Positions 63,001 through 64,000 of a stretch of DNA of 64,000 nt are shown one piece after another. Origin of the DNA: Apostichopus japonicus (Eukaryota; Echinodermata; Holothuroidea; Aspidochirotida; Stichopodidae); NCBI RefSeq assembly GCF_037975245.1, contig NC_092576.1, positions 36,980,611 to 37,044,610 on the forward strand, given 5' to 3'. The notes under the pieces were generated by a model that was not told the origin of the DNA, ran no database searches, and saw nothing but the letters and a program-made list of their open reading frames with translations. Within the stretch, counting starts at the first letter, position 1. Each line of letters opens with the position of its first letter. A program made the translations under genes and the position numbers.

Positions 63001-64000
63001 TGAATTCACAACAGTCTGGACAGACTGTGTTTGAACAGTACGATCACTTCAACGCGGATTACGTATACAGATGATGCGCGGCTGAATCTAAGGCTCACTT
63101 TACTGTGCTTTTACCTGGTCGCATACCTTCATCATAACGATTTTTTTCTCATTTTGTGACGAACGGTTTCAAAGAAACTGAATTATTTAAGATTTGAATT
63201 GCGTTGACATTTTCTTTCGAATAAACGCTACTAACCGACCAATAATAGGCTAGCAGTATATTTATTGTACAGAGGTTATATATCTAGAGGTCTTGATAAT
63301 AATAATCAATATTACTAACCTCTAAAAATAGTGCTGTTGTTAAATCCTCCTTGTACGTCAATTCAGGTACTCAAACTGCCAGTTCCAAGATATATCCGGG
63401 ATATCTAATAATCATCCATATAATTGAATCCGAAACGCTAGTAGTAGTAATTGGTGGGTTGTATTGCTACATCCCACACACAAAATGTCCGGTGGATTCC
63501 CGAAAAATATCCGAAGTATCACGGAGTCTATACGACCTGGCTTTTAATAGCCAGCTACCACTGTGGTGTTGACGATGGTATATATGGTAGTGCTTTCTAC
63601 TAAAGTAATACTTCGACTAAGAAACAACCTTCATTGGCCAATTCTCTGAACGAAGTAACTGAAAACGCTGTCGCTGTACACGTGAACGTAAAATACACAC
63701 CTGTCTCTCGTTGAACACCTGTCCTTTTGTTCTGAGAGCGAAGATTAACAAGTTGGGCAACATAATGTTTGTCAACAAAATACGTAGACTGTTCCACTTT
63801 GCGAGAGGCTCGCTCTATAGGCTCGCTTGCCGTGCAGTATAATAACTGTCACTACAGTTATATGCAAGCACTGTTTCTGCACGAGTTCGCGTAACTTTTA
63901 TGGAACTATCATGGTCTGCATTGTAAACATGTGGCGTCACAAGAAAACAGTTGGCCAAACTCTCTAAATACACGGCTCATGTATATAATTGGATCTACCA
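63001..64000. other. Right flank without recognisable genes
   Basis: No coding signal or repeat element was recognised in the last kilobase. Short open frames on both strands lack family features. Confidence 0.4.

Overview
This 64 kb window looks like a piece of an AT-rich metazoan genome. Genes are split into small exons with GT/AG introns, and the sequence is full of (AT)n and homopolymer runs, minisatellites and transposons. DIRS and pogo elements, scattered 'taggcctaggcct'-type palindromes and an NLR immune gene together suggest a marine invertebrate deuterostome, perhaps an echinoderm. That placement is an inference from style and not a species identification. There is no sign of a bacterial or viral replicon.

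The main gene lies on the + strand between about 8.47 and 44.86 kb and is open at its 3' end. It encodes a NOD-like receptor: a short first exon (8473-8530), a death-fold/DED-like exon (8893-9198), one large NACHT exon (10788-12316) with intact Walker A and Walker B, then a repeated ectodomain. The repeats come as a four-exon cassette (A, B, C, D) that recurs at least five times. Every splice phase agrees: A goes 0 to 2, B 2 to 1, C 1 to 0 and D 0 to 0. Each cassette is therefore phase-symmetric and can be gained or lost without breaking the frame. The repeats are leucine-rich-repeat-like but irregular. The NACHT exon itself ends in a D-like segment. Joined, the 22 exons I can place give 4,194 nt (1,398 codons) with no stop. 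I found no convincing fifth D exon or 3' end.

Around and inside this gene sit several mobile elements. (1) About 1.5-6.44 kb holds a decayed DIRS retroelement (RT, RNase H, tyrosine recombinase) with inverted terminal repeats. A 667-bp long-TIR MITE with a 10-bp target duplication is inserted in it. (2) The intron between cassettes 3 and 4 contains a 6,980-bp pogo/Tigger-like transposon (23790-30769) with matching ends and a TA target duplication. It carries a DDD transposase with a C-terminal PHD finger and a second, spliced gene with a HIRAN-like domain. (3) Smaller items are a foldback hairpin at about 30.94-31.10 kb, a LINE 3' remnant at 47.2-47.8 kb, a hAT-type MITE at 58931-59307 with a perfect 8-bp target duplication, and a likely pogo-type MITE at 23.15-23.64 kb.

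From about 50.6 kb to the end there is no recognisable gene. This part is dominated by a diverged duplication (about 50.57-54.32 kb and 58.17-63.0 kb). The second copy has gained the hAT MITE, four tandem 342-bp units each holding the same 84-codon open frame, and a large palindrome centred near 62.28 kb. Minisatellites lie at 41.5-42.6 kb (about 120-bp unit), 45.25-45.87 kb (47 bp) and 56.13-56.69 kb (68 bp).
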